Assembly (NCBI GenBank): GCA_022497155.1
Contig: MU385741.1
Span: forward strand, 468,650-532,649
Direction: 5' to 3'
Source of the DNA: Whalleya microplaca
Lineage: Eukaryota; Ascomycota; Sordariomycetes; Xylariales; Xylariaceae
DNA length: 64,000 nucleotides
Positions 46,547-57,585 of the stretch are shown in pieces; the stretch's first letter is position 1, and every line of letters starts with the position of its first letter. The translations under genes and the position numbers were made by a program. The notes below the pieces were generated by a model. The model was given only the letters and a program-made list of their open reading frames with translations, was not told where the DNA came from and did no database searches.

Positions 46547-49500
46547 TTAAATACCCCTTGACTTCAGCGCTGCTTGCAACGTCTCCGAAAAGCTGGCTAC
46601 ATACTCGGGCCCAATCATGGTATAATGAGCGCCGCCAACCTCGTGGAACCGAGGCTCGCTTCGACTAAAGTCGTTCCATCTGCTCAGGTGCTCCGTCACC
46701 CACACCTCGCGCGATGGCGCTGCTACCTTCAGGGGCTCCGCGTGGAAGACGTCGATGGACGGCACGAGTCCCGACGGCTCGTAGTCGACGGCCATGCTCT
46801 GCAACCCGTACGTCACATCCGCCCAGCGCGCCAGCTCGCCCGCCCCGAGACCGAGATCGCGCATCCGCGAGACATCGACGGCCTCGAGGATCCAGGCGAG
46901 AGCTGCACTGCGGGTCGCTCTGCGGTATGGGGAGTCGCCGCCGGGCGCTGCGGACTCCTCGTCGGCAAAGGCGGCGGTGACGAGGCCTAGGAACTGCGTC
47001 AGGTGTAGCAGGCACATATTCCAGCTGAGCTGGCGCATCCGCATCTTGATGTGCGGCGGGAGGTTGAAACTCCCTAGGAAGCCCACCGCCTCCTCCTCTC
47101 CTGGCCCGTCGGCCCCGAGCCTCTTGGCCATCTCAAAGGCCAGCATCGTGCCGTAGCTGTACCCTGCAATTGCGTACGGTCCATGTGGCTGCTTCCGGCG
47201 TACCGCCGCCGCATATGTCGTGACCGCTTCGTTGATGTCTGCAAACCGGGGTTGGTCGGGCTCGAAACCCCGTGCGCGGAGTGCGTATATCGGGCGGTCG
47301 TCAGCGCTCATGTGTTGGGCCAACCCCACGAAGACGAGGACCTCGCCGACGCCGGGATGGACAAGCCACAGCGGCGTCTTGGTGCCGGAAGAGCGCAGCA
47401 CAACCACCGGATCGTACTCGGTCTCCGTCACCACTAAGCGACCGGTGGAGTCGATGTCTTCGCCTCCGTCTTTATCTGCGTCCTCGGGGCCGCTGGCAGC
47501 AGGGAGAGCATCGGATGGTGCGCCATCGGGCAGCACTGTTTTTAGTTTGTCCAAGGCTCCGGCCAGAGACCGTACTGTCGGGTGCTTCATGACTACAATC
47601 GTAGCCACCGTGGTACCGAGCCGGGTATCTAGCCGGTGTTTTAGTCGGATAACGTCCATGGATGTGAAGCCGAATTGGAAGAAGTTCGTCTCGATGCCGA
47701 TCTCCTCGATATGTGTCATCCCCTTAATATCTGCAATGTCTGCGCGTAGCAGAGCCTCTGTCTCATTGAGAGGTTCGCCTGTCCAAGAACTCTCTCTCTG
47801 CCGCCTGAACTCATCAACAACCTCGCGGTGATATAAGATATCCTTCTCAAACACACCCGCTTCAAACAGAGCCCGCATCTTGGCTCCTGAAATCTTTCCC
47901 AATGTGGTTATGGGAAGCAAGGGGAGAGTCTTCGATCCCACGCCGAAGATAACAGGCCGACACGCTGTAGTGACCATGCTACACGCTTGAGCTGCCAGCC
48001 TATCGATTTCGACCACGCCCTTGGCGTCTATGGGCCATTTATTGGGTATGTACGCGATGGTGATTTGCTCCGTGGCAGCGCTGGGGGCCCGTGAGGGGAA
48101 GATGGCGACACGGAGGGCACATGTGTTCTTCAGCGCTGCCTCTAGAGACGCCTGTATATCGGCGGTTACGATCTTGACCCCGTTGATGTTTATGACATCC
48201 TTGACCCGGCCTATAAGGCTCAGATTCCCCTCGGCGTCTATACTTCCCTCATCACCCGTTCGAAACCAACCGTCAGAAGTAAAAGCATCAGCGGTGGCAG
48301 CTAAGTTGCGATAGTAGCCTTTGAAAACAACGGTGCCGCGGATCTCTAGATGGCCGGGTTGGCAAGGCTCAACTGCTTGTCCGGTCGCGCTATCTATGAT
48401 GCGCATCTCGATGCCTGGCATGCAACGTCCAACAGAGGCGATGCTTCGGGCCCCCTTCAGATCCGATCGAGGACAATCGAGATTGAAGATGGCACCAGCG
48501 CAGGTTTCCGTCATGCCGAACCCCGGCGTGATAACCGTAGGTGATGCACCGTGCTTAGCAAACAAAGCTGAGGCCGCGGCGCATGTCTGGATATCATTTG
48601 CTTCACCGCCAGATGCGAGCACAGTCAGATTAGAGAGATCCCAGTGACGAGATGGAGGCCTATCGGGCCCATCACATGCCGTGACCAGCTTGGCCAGGAA
48701 GAAGTTGGGTGCAAAGGAACGGGAGACGCGGTGCTTGCTAAGCAGATCCAAGAAGAGCGGCGGTGAAGCCACAACGTCTGCGGCATGAACGTGTACTTGA
48801 TCGACGCCCAGCCAAAGGGCTTGGATGTGTATCTCGATCAAGCTTGCCACATGATCAAGGCCGATCCAATTCAGGAACGCGCCGTCCGATGGCAAGGGAC
48901 GTACAGATGCCTTTCCGGAAACTGCGGCTAATATCTGCCTGTGTGAAAGCCACACAGCCTTTGCATTCCCAGAGCTTCCCGAGGTAAGCATTAACATGGC
49001 CAGAGAGTCTTCATTGAGAAACCCTGGGCCGGTTGCCTCTTTGCTTCCCCGTATCGTTGGGGGAGGTGTCCGTAATAGGGTTTCCACAGAGTGGAGGTCA
49101 AATGTGTGGTTGCTGCCTGCAAATAGATGTAGAGAGGCCTCTCTCGTGATGCATATGGGTGACTCAAGAAGCTGTGATAGGGCTTGCAGGTGTTTTGTTC
49201 GGTGCTCTTCCACATTACTTAACGGTGAGGATAGCACCGGGACGCCTCCAGCCAGCATCACAGTCCAGACCCAGAGAATGGTGTCCCAATGATGTTCAAA
49301 ATGAACAATTACGGGACTACCGGGGCGAAAGTTTGATAGGGCTGCGATCCTGAGACTGTTCTGTTTTGCCTCGTCATATAATGTTCTGTAGGTCACCTGT
49401 TTAGGGGGCGACGAGGTACCGCCTAAGGGGTAGAATAGCAAGTGTTTCGCCGGGAGCGACTCTGCTCTCGCCCGGAGAACATCTTGCAAGCACGCCTCCG

Positions 49501-49696
49501 AGGTTTTATCAAGATACTGAACCCTCGAGGCGTCAGTGACGGTGGAAGGAGGTATATGTAAGCTTCTCTCCCGGTACTTGAAGGAGGAGATGGTTTGCGC
49601 CGCGGTGGGAAGAAGCTTCAAGAGGCCCATAGCTGCGGGTGTGCACCAGAGGCTCCAGGAGATTGACAAATAGACGGTTGGCTTGGCTTGGTGCAA
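46547..49696 (-). CDS. NRPS-like A-T-TE enzyme (aryl 2-oxo-acid dimerising synthetase)
   Basis: A single open frame of 1049 residues with domains A (about 85-610), T (about 640-715) and TE (about 765-1045) and no condensation domain. In A: LTSGSSGNAK (237-246, A3), WIGLDHVASLIEIH near 277 in the A4 region, GFGMTET (392-398, A5), WFRTGD near 477, and Lys601 in TTLGKISG (A10). In T: FFQFGFTSMD with Ser679 as phosphopantetheine site. In TE: GYSYG with nucleophile Ser847 and GGAHYTM with His1024. Enzymes of this build activate phenylpyruvate, 4-hydroxyphenylpyruvate or indole-3-pyruvate and join two units to atromentin, polyporic acid, asterriquinone, furanone, butenolide or dioxolanone cores. 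The TE controls which; this cannot be read from sequence by eye. Met23 is an alternative start that fits the usual family N-terminus. This is the core gene of the cluster. Confidence 0.93.
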   Translation of the reverse strand: MHQAKPTVYLSISWSLWCTPAAMGLLKLLPTAAQTISSFKYRERSLHIPPSTVTDASRVQYLDKTSEACLQDVLRARAESLPAKHLLFYPLGGTSSPPKQVTYRTLYDEAKQNSLRIAALSNFRPGSPVIVHFEHHWDTILWVWTVMLAGGVPVLSSPLSNVEEHRTKHLQALSQLLESPICITREASLHLFAGSNHTFDLHSVETLLRTPPPTIRGSKEATGPGFLNEDSLAMLMLTSGSSGNAKAVWLSHRQILAAVSGKASVRPLPSDGAFLNWIGLDHVASLIEIHIQALWLGVDQVHVHAADVVASPPLFLDLLSKHRVSRSFAPNFFLAKLVTACDGPDRPPSRHWDLSNLTVLASGGEANDIQTCAAASALFAKHGASPTVITPGFGMTETCAGAIFNLDCPRSDLKGARSIASVGRCMPGIEMRIIDSATGQAVEPCQPGHLEIRGTVVFKGYYRNLAATADAFTSDGWFRTGDEGSIDAEGNLSLIGRVKDVININGVKIVTADIQASLEAALKNTCALRVAIFPSRAPSAATEQITIAYIPNKWPIDAKGVVEIDRLAAQACSMVTTACRPVIFGVGSKTLPLLPITTLGKISGAKMRALFEAGVFEKDILYHREVVDEFRRQRESSWTGEPLNETEALLRADIADIKGMTHIEEIGIETNFFQFGFTSMDVIRLKHRLDTRLGTTVATIVVMKHPTVRSLAGALDKLKTVLPDGAPSDALPAASGPEDADKDGGEDIDSTGRLVVTETEYDPVVVLRSSGTKTPLWLVHPGVGEVLVFVGLAQHMSADDRPIYALRARGFEPDQPRFADINEAVTTYAAAVRRKQPHGPYAIAGYSYGTMLAFEMAKRLGADGPGEEEAVGFLGSFNLPPHIKMRMRQLSWNMCLLHLTQFLGLVTAAFADEESAAPGGDSPYRRATRSAALAWILEAVDVSRMRDLGLGAGELARWADVTYGLQSMAVDYEPSGLVPSIDVFHAEPLKVAAPSREVWVTEHLSRWNDFSRSEPRFHEVGGAHYTMIGPEYVASFSETLQAALKSRGI

Positions 49697-50503
49697 CTGC
49701 GTGCCCGTATTACGTCTCTTGCAGATGCCAGGATAGTGTGAACGGATACTATGAAAGATGTAATGAACCTAGTGATGGATGGAGAAAGTCAAGATCTCAT
49801 GCACCAGCTTGCCATTTCTTGCTTATCCTTCCGATACCAATCTGCCGTGCTACTGTGTATGTGTGTGCCTTGGTGTATGGCCTGCTTGACCGCACGTATG
49901 CATATCTCTTCCTTCGGGCGTATCGAGCTATTGTTATCAGACTGCTGCAGCCCAACGCCGAGATCAGATCACTGGTGGCCACGCTAGGCTGAAAGCAAGG
50001 GTGATGATAAAGCCAATGCCCTGCCTCAATTCCACGTAAGCTGCTCTGTCCAGACTACCGAGGGCGGACCCGACCTGCCAGAATGGACGTTGCTCTGCAA
50101 ATGCATGCAAGCAAGAGGCTCAGTCGTAGCCTATGATTTCATGATTTCATCTCCGACCCCCCCTCCCGGGACTTCGGCTGTAAGATGCTGGCTGCATACA
50201 TCAACTATATATGTATTATGTACAACGTGGCGTGAGTGTAGAGGGTTACATTGCAACAGTATCACCCAAGGTGGAAAGGATCACAGAACAGGCTGACAGG
50301 GCGTAAACTGCTACCTAATGTAATGCAATCTCACATACTAAATCGGCCATAGATAAATATATAATGATAGAAAATTACTTTTATACTGAAATTATTTAAA
50401 TAAAATGTGATTCTTTCCTTAAAGGGTTGGTTATTCTTCTAGCTGCCATCATCAGCATCCTGCCCCTGTAAGCACATCTTACTCAATTCTCAAGTTTCAA
50501 GCC
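49697..50503. promoter_or_regulatory. Shared bidirectional promoter region (NRPS-like / aminotransferase)
   Basis: An 807-bp spacer between the divergent core synthetase and aminotransferase genes. Such arrangements usually give co-induction. It contains CGG-type half-sites (near 50064-50072, GGGCGGACCCG) that might bind a Zn2Cys6 regulator, but no regulator gene is visible in the window. No coding frame here is credible. Confidence 0.5.
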
Positions 50504-52417
50504 ATGGTTAGTTCTATCTCACAAGGTCCAGTGGACGAAGCCGTCGCGAAGTATGGGCTGTCTGAGAGGGCAGCCGGCAACACGCACCACTTTCTGCCCT
50601 GGGATATGCTCGAGGACACGAGAAAGAGTCTCCGGTCCTCAAGCAATCCAGATGGCTTGTAAGTCTCCAGTTACACGACTTTTACTGTTTGCCACCGTGT
50701 CGGCGGAGCATTAGTGAAAGAAATGCTGACAGACAAGCTGCTGAAGGGTGTTTCTTGGTGTAGCAGAGAATCCTCTTTTATATGAGGACGTATCTACATT
50801 CATTAAGAACAATGTAAGAGTGTCTAGACGCACTACAGTAAGTCATTGCTAATATACTACGTCAAGTTAACGATCAGCCCGGATGACCAATTTGGCTATG
50901 GCGTAGGCCCACGGGGATCGCCGCGTCTCAAAAAGGCCTTGACATCGTTCCTCCAAAACAACTTTCACGCAGAAAAGCCAATCCTAGAGAAGGAGCTTCT
51001 TATACTTCCCGGAGTAGGAGGTGAGCATATGGGGCTCTTCTTTTCCCCTTTTGTCGTGTCTCGGGAGCTGGTCCTCTTTATCTCATCCTAAGACATGAGC
51101 CAAAACTCCCGAGAAACCGCCAAACTGTCCCTAATCAGTAATTACTGACCCCGAATCCGATGTAGGGGTTCTTGATGCCCTGGCATGGTCCATCTGTGAT
51201 GATGGCGAGGGTATCATCATCCCGGTGCCCTTTTGGTCTGGTATCTCGCAAGGTGTCGGGGAAAGAGCGCGTGGGGTGATGATACCCGCCACTTATCAGT
51301 CCGTCGAGGGATATCAGGGTCTCGATGACCTCTTTGATCCCGAGATCAATAGGAAAGCGTTAGAAAATGCCTTGGAGCAGGCCACCAAGGATAATGTGAA
51401 GGTCCGGGGCGTGATGCTATGCAAGTATGAGAAGCCCATTCTCGCATCTGTTTCGATTTGGACCAAAAATCAACTGACGTGACGTTCTAGTCCGCACAAC
51501 CCTTTCGGGAGATGCTACGTGAGTCAATCCTATTTACGCCGGCTTTAATATTTTGTTGACAAGATAATAGCCGGTGGAAACCTTGAAAGAGATTGCCGGT
51601 TTCTGTGGCCAGCACGACCTGCACCTGATTTGTGATGAAGTTTTCGCCATGTCTGTCTACGACAACCCGGAAGTTCCAGACGCAGCCCCATTCACGTCTG
51701 CATTGGCCTTGAACCTCGACGACAAGATCAATCCTCAGAACGTCCATGTTGCTTACGGCATGGGTAAGGACTTCTGTGCAGCCGGGTTTCGGTTAGGCGT
51801 ACTACACTCTAGGAATGAAGGTCTCATAACAGCAGTATCTACCATCAGGTAAGTTACTTAATAGTAGTATTTGGTCCACAAGCTGAGTTCCTGTTTAGCG
51901 TTCTTGGATGGGTACCGTATATTGTGCAAGACATTTGGGCCAACATGCTAACGGATGATGGGTTTCGGGTCGACTTCATGGACAAGAATCGCAGGCTACT
52001 CACAGAGCATTCTGCAATCTTGACTGCCTTCCTACAGAAACATGACATTCCGTATTACTCCAAGGTGTAAGCTCGCCGACGATTGTCTCTGTACTATACG
52101 AATTGGCTAACGTTGAGGAACCTAGCAATGCTGGTGTTTTCGCCTGGGTCAACCTGCAGCGCTATCTTTACGACAAGTCTGACGTTTCAGCTACTGATTT
52201 GTTCAAGTCTGATGATAAACTCTACCGAGATCGTGAAATGACGCTGTGGAATCGTTTGCTTGCATCTGGTGTAGGACTTGGCCTCGGCAGCTGGTATTCC
52301 TCAGAAGAGCCAGGGTGGTTTCGCGTCAGCTTTGCTGTCGAAAAGGAGGCGTTGCATATAGGGCTTGAGAGACTGATTAAAACCTTACGGGAGGTCGAAT
52401 CAGAGGGCTGGAGATAA
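50504..52417 (+). CDS. PLP-dependent aminotransferase (class I/II, ACC-synthase-like)
   Basis: Eight exons: 50504-50658, 50747-50813, 50867-51020, 51166-51424, 51491-51518, 51571-51848, 51899-52066 and 52126-52417. They join to 466 residues. Family motifs appear in order: FLGVAENPLL, FGYGVGPRGSPRLKKAL, GVMLCNPHNPFGRCY, LHLICDEVFA (Asp243 faces the cofactor nitrogen), and YGMGKDFCAAGFRLG with Lys287 as the Schiff-base lysine. Fold-type I, related to ACC synthase and to the C-S-lyase-like enzymes seen in epidithiodioxopiperazine clusters. Next to an A-T-TE synthetase the likeliest job is deaminating an aromatic amino acid to the aryl-pyruvate substrate, as TdiD does for terrequinone, although its motifs look more ACC-synthase-like. 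Exon 5 is only 28 nt. Exon 4 must end at the GT following GCAA, which restores NPHNP. Confidence 0.88.
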
Positions 52418-52736
52418 TTACGGCATATGTGTATCTACGAAAAAGCGAGGACACGGGGGCTAGACTTGCAATACAACAATTGGGGTTGTACTATAGCCCC
52501 AAAATGGATAGATACAAGCCTGCTTTTGAGCCCAGACTCGGTTGAGCTTTAGCTCACATCGATTCGCCTCATCTTGACCGTGCTCCCGTTTTTCTTCACT
52601 TTGCTCACACTCAGCTATGTCTCCAAGTTTGATTCTCTCATGCTGGGTGTGTATGATCATTCGTTCATTTACCGTGTGAGAATAAGAGAGGACCGATTCA
52701 GGATATGACATCTAGAAACATCCGTTGGCTCTGCTG
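52418..52736. other. Convergent intergenic region
   Basis: Only 319 bp separate the aminotransferase stop from the stop of O-methyltransferase 2. It presumably contains both polyadenylation regions; nothing else is visible. Confidence 0.6.
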
Positions 52737-54407
52737 CTACGGTGTCCATTCTACTTCTATAAGTGACAAAGTCGAGCCCTTTGGCCGATTCACGCTCTTC
52801 AAGATGAACCTGGCGTCAGCCTCGATGAACAGGGCCTTCCACTCGCTGAATGTGCGCTCTCGTGCGTTGAATACGGCACCCATGTTCAGATCTTCGGATC
52901 TACAATGGTCAGTGTGTTAATATCGCGCCGACGAGAGAATGATATAAAATCGTCTATGACGGCGATGGGACGGGATGGCATATTCTCCTGGAGCTTGCCC
53001 GATTACACGCACGTACCTCAAGTCCTTCTCAACCCACAAAGGCACCTCCCCCACGCTTCCAGAGCCCTCGGCAGGATCCGGCATAATCGTGTCCATGACG
53101 ATGATGCGCACGCCTGGTTCGAGAACCGGGATATGCGCCCGTAGTATGGCTATGCAGTACTGGTCCGCCCAGTTATGCAGAATCCAGCGGAAGAAGTAGA
53201 CCCTGGCGCTGATGGGTTGCGGCGCGAGCAAATCGTGCGCCATGAAGCGCACCCGGCCGTCATTCCTCAGGTCTTGGGGCAACCCCGCCTCGGCTCCCTC
53301 GATCACCTTGTCCATGTCCTGGACGACGACTTCGAGATGGGGAAATTGCTGTGCCAGGGCCACAGCGACATGACCCTGGGCGCCGCCCACGTCGACCACC
53401 CGGATGCGCTGCCCGCTCGGATCAGACGCGGAGACCGAGTCGGAAAGGGCGGCCCAGTCGTAGCCGTTGACCGCGTGTGACGGCGCGTAGTCCGGACGAC
53501 TGGCCCAGATGGCCATGGCCTCGGCGAATTGAGAGCCTCGCTCTGGGGTGCTCCCGACAAAGTCGTAGATGGATTGGGCAGAATTCTGTGATAGGGAAAA
53601 TCCCTTTGTTTGGAGTTATAATGTCAGACAGGCATTCATTGTATCCTCGGGTTGTTAGACAGGAAATTCGGAGTAGTAGATCATACCGTTTCGTTCGGCT
53701 CCTGGGATCCTGGCCATTTCTCCAGGGCATCCAACATCTGTGTGAATATACATGGTGAGAATTGCAGCTAGTAAGGTAGTCAATGGCCCCTCACATCTAC
53801 CTTACCTTGGTGGCCGCAGGCCACATCTGATGGGTTCCAATCCTCAGCCAAGCATTCATGTGCGAACTGGCGATGAACTTGGACGCCTTCGTATGGACAA
53901 TTCGTCCAGGCTCGGGCTCACGGAATATCCGCATCGTCATGGCATGTCGTATTAGGCGCGTGATCATCTGCTCTTCCAGGCCTGTCTGCTTGGCCAGCTC
54001 TGCAAATGAGATGTGGCCTCCTAGAGGGACAAGGTTTGCGATGCCGTATCGAGAAATGGCTTGGAGGCATACGGAGTTGTTGCTCTAAATAATCACCACG
54101 TATTGGCTCATACACTCAAAGACGGCCCTTCATCATCGGGCCTTGCCGATCGTTTACTCACCCCGCTGTGCTTCTTGATCAAGTGCAACGGCTCAAGCAG
54201 CAAATCCTGTAGCTCGGCCGTAGCATCTAGTACCGCGTCTTGAGCGCCAGAGATCTCCGAGGGGAGATAGCCTACCGGCGCATCCTCATCAAAGGACGGG
54301 CTGGGAAAACCATTTGCTGCTAGAGCAGCGTCAATCTTGGCAACGGACGTGCTGATGGTCTGGGCCAACTGGATAATGCGCGGGTCGAGAACGCCGTGGG
54401 AGGCCAT
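52737..54407 (-). CDS. SAM-dependent O-methyltransferase 2 (fungal COMT type)
   Basis: Five exons: 54162-54407, 53806-54084, 53687-53737, 53017-53603 and 52737-52899. They join to 441 residues. The N-terminal helical region (DPRIIQLAQTISTSVAKID) and the winged-helix part (SRYGIANLVPLGGHISFAELAKQ) are standard. RVVDVGGAQGHVAVALA is the SAM-binding loop, VVVQDMDK the acidic strand end, and FFRWILHNWAD carries the catalytic His. It ends in the typical C-terminal FNARERTFSEWKALFIEAD and KGSTLSLIEVEW. This is the sterigmatocystin/aflatoxin-type OMT class by layout. The middle exon encodes only 17 residues. It is longer than O-methyltransferase 1 and retains the full catalytic motif, so the two probably act at different hydroxyls. 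Confidence 0.9.
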
Positions 54408-54945
54408 AGTGGCTTTTGCTGGGTGGGCGGAAAGCGAATCTACGATATGGCGTCGGTGATGACGACCGACACTGGAGCCACTGGAGCCAGTTCATATTGG
54501 AATTGTCATATAATACGTAGTAATAAGCAGTGCGCGGGCATCCAATAACTGGAAGGCCAACTATTGACCCTACCCTGTCTACCTCGATCCTACCTCGTTA
54601 AGGCTCTCTCTGTAAGGGACATGAGGAAGCGGGCAAGGCTCGCGGGATTGGAGGGTATAATGCCGATTATTGGCAGGGGGTGGCAATAAAATAGCGGTAT
54701 GACAGAGTGAGATACCTAGTGGTAATCAAATGCAGGACTTTACGCAGTAAGCTCGATATGCAGTGTTGAACCGATTAATGTGTGCGGCCGAATGTGTGTC
54801 TCAGATATATCTGAAATATCTCCTCCACACCAAAATTGAGTACCTAGATAGCGCCCCGATACAGTACATACTTCCGGCAATTGCCGCATTTCCGGGCTAA
54901 TTACAACTCCCCGTTATTTGACAACCCCATATCCTAAAAGTTTGT
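54408..54945. other. Intergenic region
   Basis: Upstream region of O-methyltransferase 2 and 3' flank of P450-2. It has a short direct repeat, ACTGGAGCC, at about 54471-54489. No gene. Confidence 0.5.
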
Positions 54946-56634
54946 TCATACTGTGACTTCGGTAACAAGAGCAGGGACAACTCCCATGGATGGAGTACCG
55001 AGAGCAAAATTGTCATAGGTGACGTAGAAATCCTCTGCCTTTGTTGAGGGAAACTTGAATTCGAATCGCTGCACGATGTGGCCAAGCAGCAGGTATATTT
55101 CAGCCCAGGCAAGACTGAATCAAGATATTAGTCTGCGTAACCCGTCGTGGATCGTGGAGGCTACTTACTACATTCCAATGCAATTACGCTTTCCTTTCCC
55201 GAAAGGCACAAAGGTCTTGTTGCCCAGCTGCCATGGGTTGGGATCCATGAATCGATCTGGGTTGAAGCGCTTGGGCTCCGGATATTCTTCCTCATTCTGA
55301 TGAAGTAAGTGTAGGGTCATCCCGACGGGTGTGCCAGCTGGTATCCGCCAGTCTGCGTAAACGAGGTCTTTGTCCTGGGCGATACGAGCACTGCGAGAGG
55401 ATATGGCTGGAGCCAGACGCATGGCTTCCATGATGGTGGCAGTCAGGTAGGGAAGCTGCTCGAGCGTCTTCCAGTCATGGTCCGGGGCAGCAGCAAGCTC
55501 GGCCCGTAGCTTTTGGAGGATCTTGGGATTGCTGTAGATGTGGAAGGCTGCGATTCGTATGACAGCAGCCGTCGTCTCGAAGCCAGCGCCTGTTGTGGTG
55601 GACATTTCCTCAAAGATTCGCTCAAATGACTTCTCCGAGGGTGGAAGTTTAGATTGCACGATTTCATGGACCAACGTTCGTGGGCCGTCATCATCTGGAG
55701 ATACTGCCGCCTTCATGAAGTTCTTTGTATCATTCATGGAAATCTGTACACACACAAACAATAGTTTTTAGCTGTTGAATAATTCATACATTCTGCTAAT
55801 CGTAACTTACTATCATGAAGCGGAAGAACTCTTTCATGACAGGATCGGAGACTGCCATGATCCACGTCGGCGGGATGGACCGCATGAGGGGACCGAAGAA
55901 GCGTATGAACTTGGTGGTACGCCACAAGAGACCGCCAGCCTGAGCGGCGACCACCATACCGGCATCAAAGTCCTCCTTTTGAAGATCATTGTAATGCTTC
56001 CCGAATATATACTCGTTTACAACATCACGGACGAAAGCTGTAAATGCGGCGCCGAGGTCTACGGTCTTCTGAGATGCGGCAAAGCCCGACAATCTGTCAA
56101 AAAGCGCTTGGACATGTCTCATAATCATGTCCTGCTGATTCGACACCTTGACCTTTGAGAAGAAGGGACTCAAAGGCAGACGACGGTTCTTGTGAAGAGT
56201 GTGATCGGCCGTCCAGATAGTCGCACCTTTTGTCGCGAAGGCATCGACCGACCAATCGTACTTGTGCCATACTCCTTCCTGGCGGTTATAGAGAGTATCA
56301 AAGAAAGCCGGATCATTCACGTGAAGCTCGTAGGGGCTAATACGAATGATTGGGCCTGTTCCAGATGTGTGTGAGTAATGACGGTGGGGCACGCGGGGAC
56401 TACTAGATCCTCCTCACCGTACTGTTTATGCAGTTCTGCTATCTTGAAGGTATACTGGCCGCGTTGGTAAAGATCATAATAGCCTTCGTACAATCGCGTC
56501 ACGGCCGCGAGTTTAGGGCCAGGGAATCGAGCTAAGGGATGAAAGTACAGCCGGTACAGCGCAACTGTCACATAGTAGAGGATAATGGTAGCGGCAATGC
56601 TCTGCCACGATAGCAAGCTGGAGAGAGCTTCCAT
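54946..56634 (-). CDS. Cytochrome P450 monooxygenase 2
   Basis: Four exons, 56418-56634, 55811-56355, 55169-55743 and 54946-55114, join to 501 residues. The N-terminus is a membrane anchor ([22 protein letters not shown]) followed by the Pro-rich [11 protein letters not shown]. The I helix has the canonical AGFETT (307-312), the ExxR is Glu360-Arg363, and the haem loop is [13 protein letters not shown] with ligand Cys442. RFNPDRFMD is the PERF-type motif. All oxygen-activation residues are present, unlike P450-1. [17 protein letters not shown] is typical of fungal trichodiene-oxygenase/benzoate-hydroxylase-type P450 groups. The last splice (ATGTA|GTAAGT) avoids an in-frame stop. It is a plausible hydroxylase for the cluster product. 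Confidence 0.92.
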
Positions 56635-57585
56635 GGCGGCGACGGTGGAATGTCGAGCCTAGAATGTCGAGCCTACGCGATGGATGACGGTTGGAAGTTG
56701 GCCTGGCAGCCTCGGAGGACGGGGGGCCCTGTGAGTATGTAGATTTGCCTCGCCTGTCCGGTATTTACTTTTCCCCGATGGTCTATAGTTGTACTACCAG
56801 CAGTTGTTGGAGTAGGGCACAGCCAGCCTGCCAGCCTGAAAGGCCCCAGTCCCACGTAACACTTGTGTGTACAAAAACCGTCTGGAAGGATTCAGCGGGC
56901 CTTACGGTTCTGCAGCAGGGTCATGTATCTAAGGTAGATGACGCAAGGGGTGGCAGGGGATTGATGAGGATTACGAAGCACGCGATAGGTAGGGAATGCA
57001 AAATGGATGGAACCGGTCCAGCGAAAACAGCCGGTCTAATCCCGTGATTTTGTGATTATGTACGCATATGTACGGGTGTCGGCGGCTAGGGCTTGGGTAC
57101 CTAGGTACGATATAAGGCTGTTGGTTGACGAGAAGGGACTTCAATGCACATGTGTTCTATTATAAGTATCATGGAGAGAGTCCCGGCTCCGTCATTGGTT
57201 CCGTATTGATACAGTGTACCTAGATACCTAGATATTTACGTGCCCACACCCCCTTCTTTCCAACACACACCCTTGTCCTATTGGAAGAATGATAGTTGGG
57301 TGCAACCATACTCGGGCTCGAAAGCTGGAGGAATCCTACGCGGATTCTTACTGCATAGTGCTTATACTATTATGAGTCTGGAGGTTGCATTTCCAATTAC
57401 GCATGTATCTGCTGAGCTTGTGGAACGCCATGAGGCTGGCTAGCTGGTCCGATGGTCGGTACGTACTATAAGACCTGTCACCCCTCCCCCTCGTGTCTTG
57501 ATGCCGCTTATGCGTCCTTATTGTCGGTATTGACTGCTGCTCGACGACCTGTCTGTATTCGCTGCTGCTGCTCAATTTGATCGTC
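56635..57585. promoter_or_regulatory. Divergent intergenic region (P450-2 / rhodopsin-domain gene)
   Basis: A 951-bp spacer between divergent genes; it probably holds both promoters. A CCTAGGTAC motif lies near 57100. No coding frame is credible. Confidence 0.5.
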
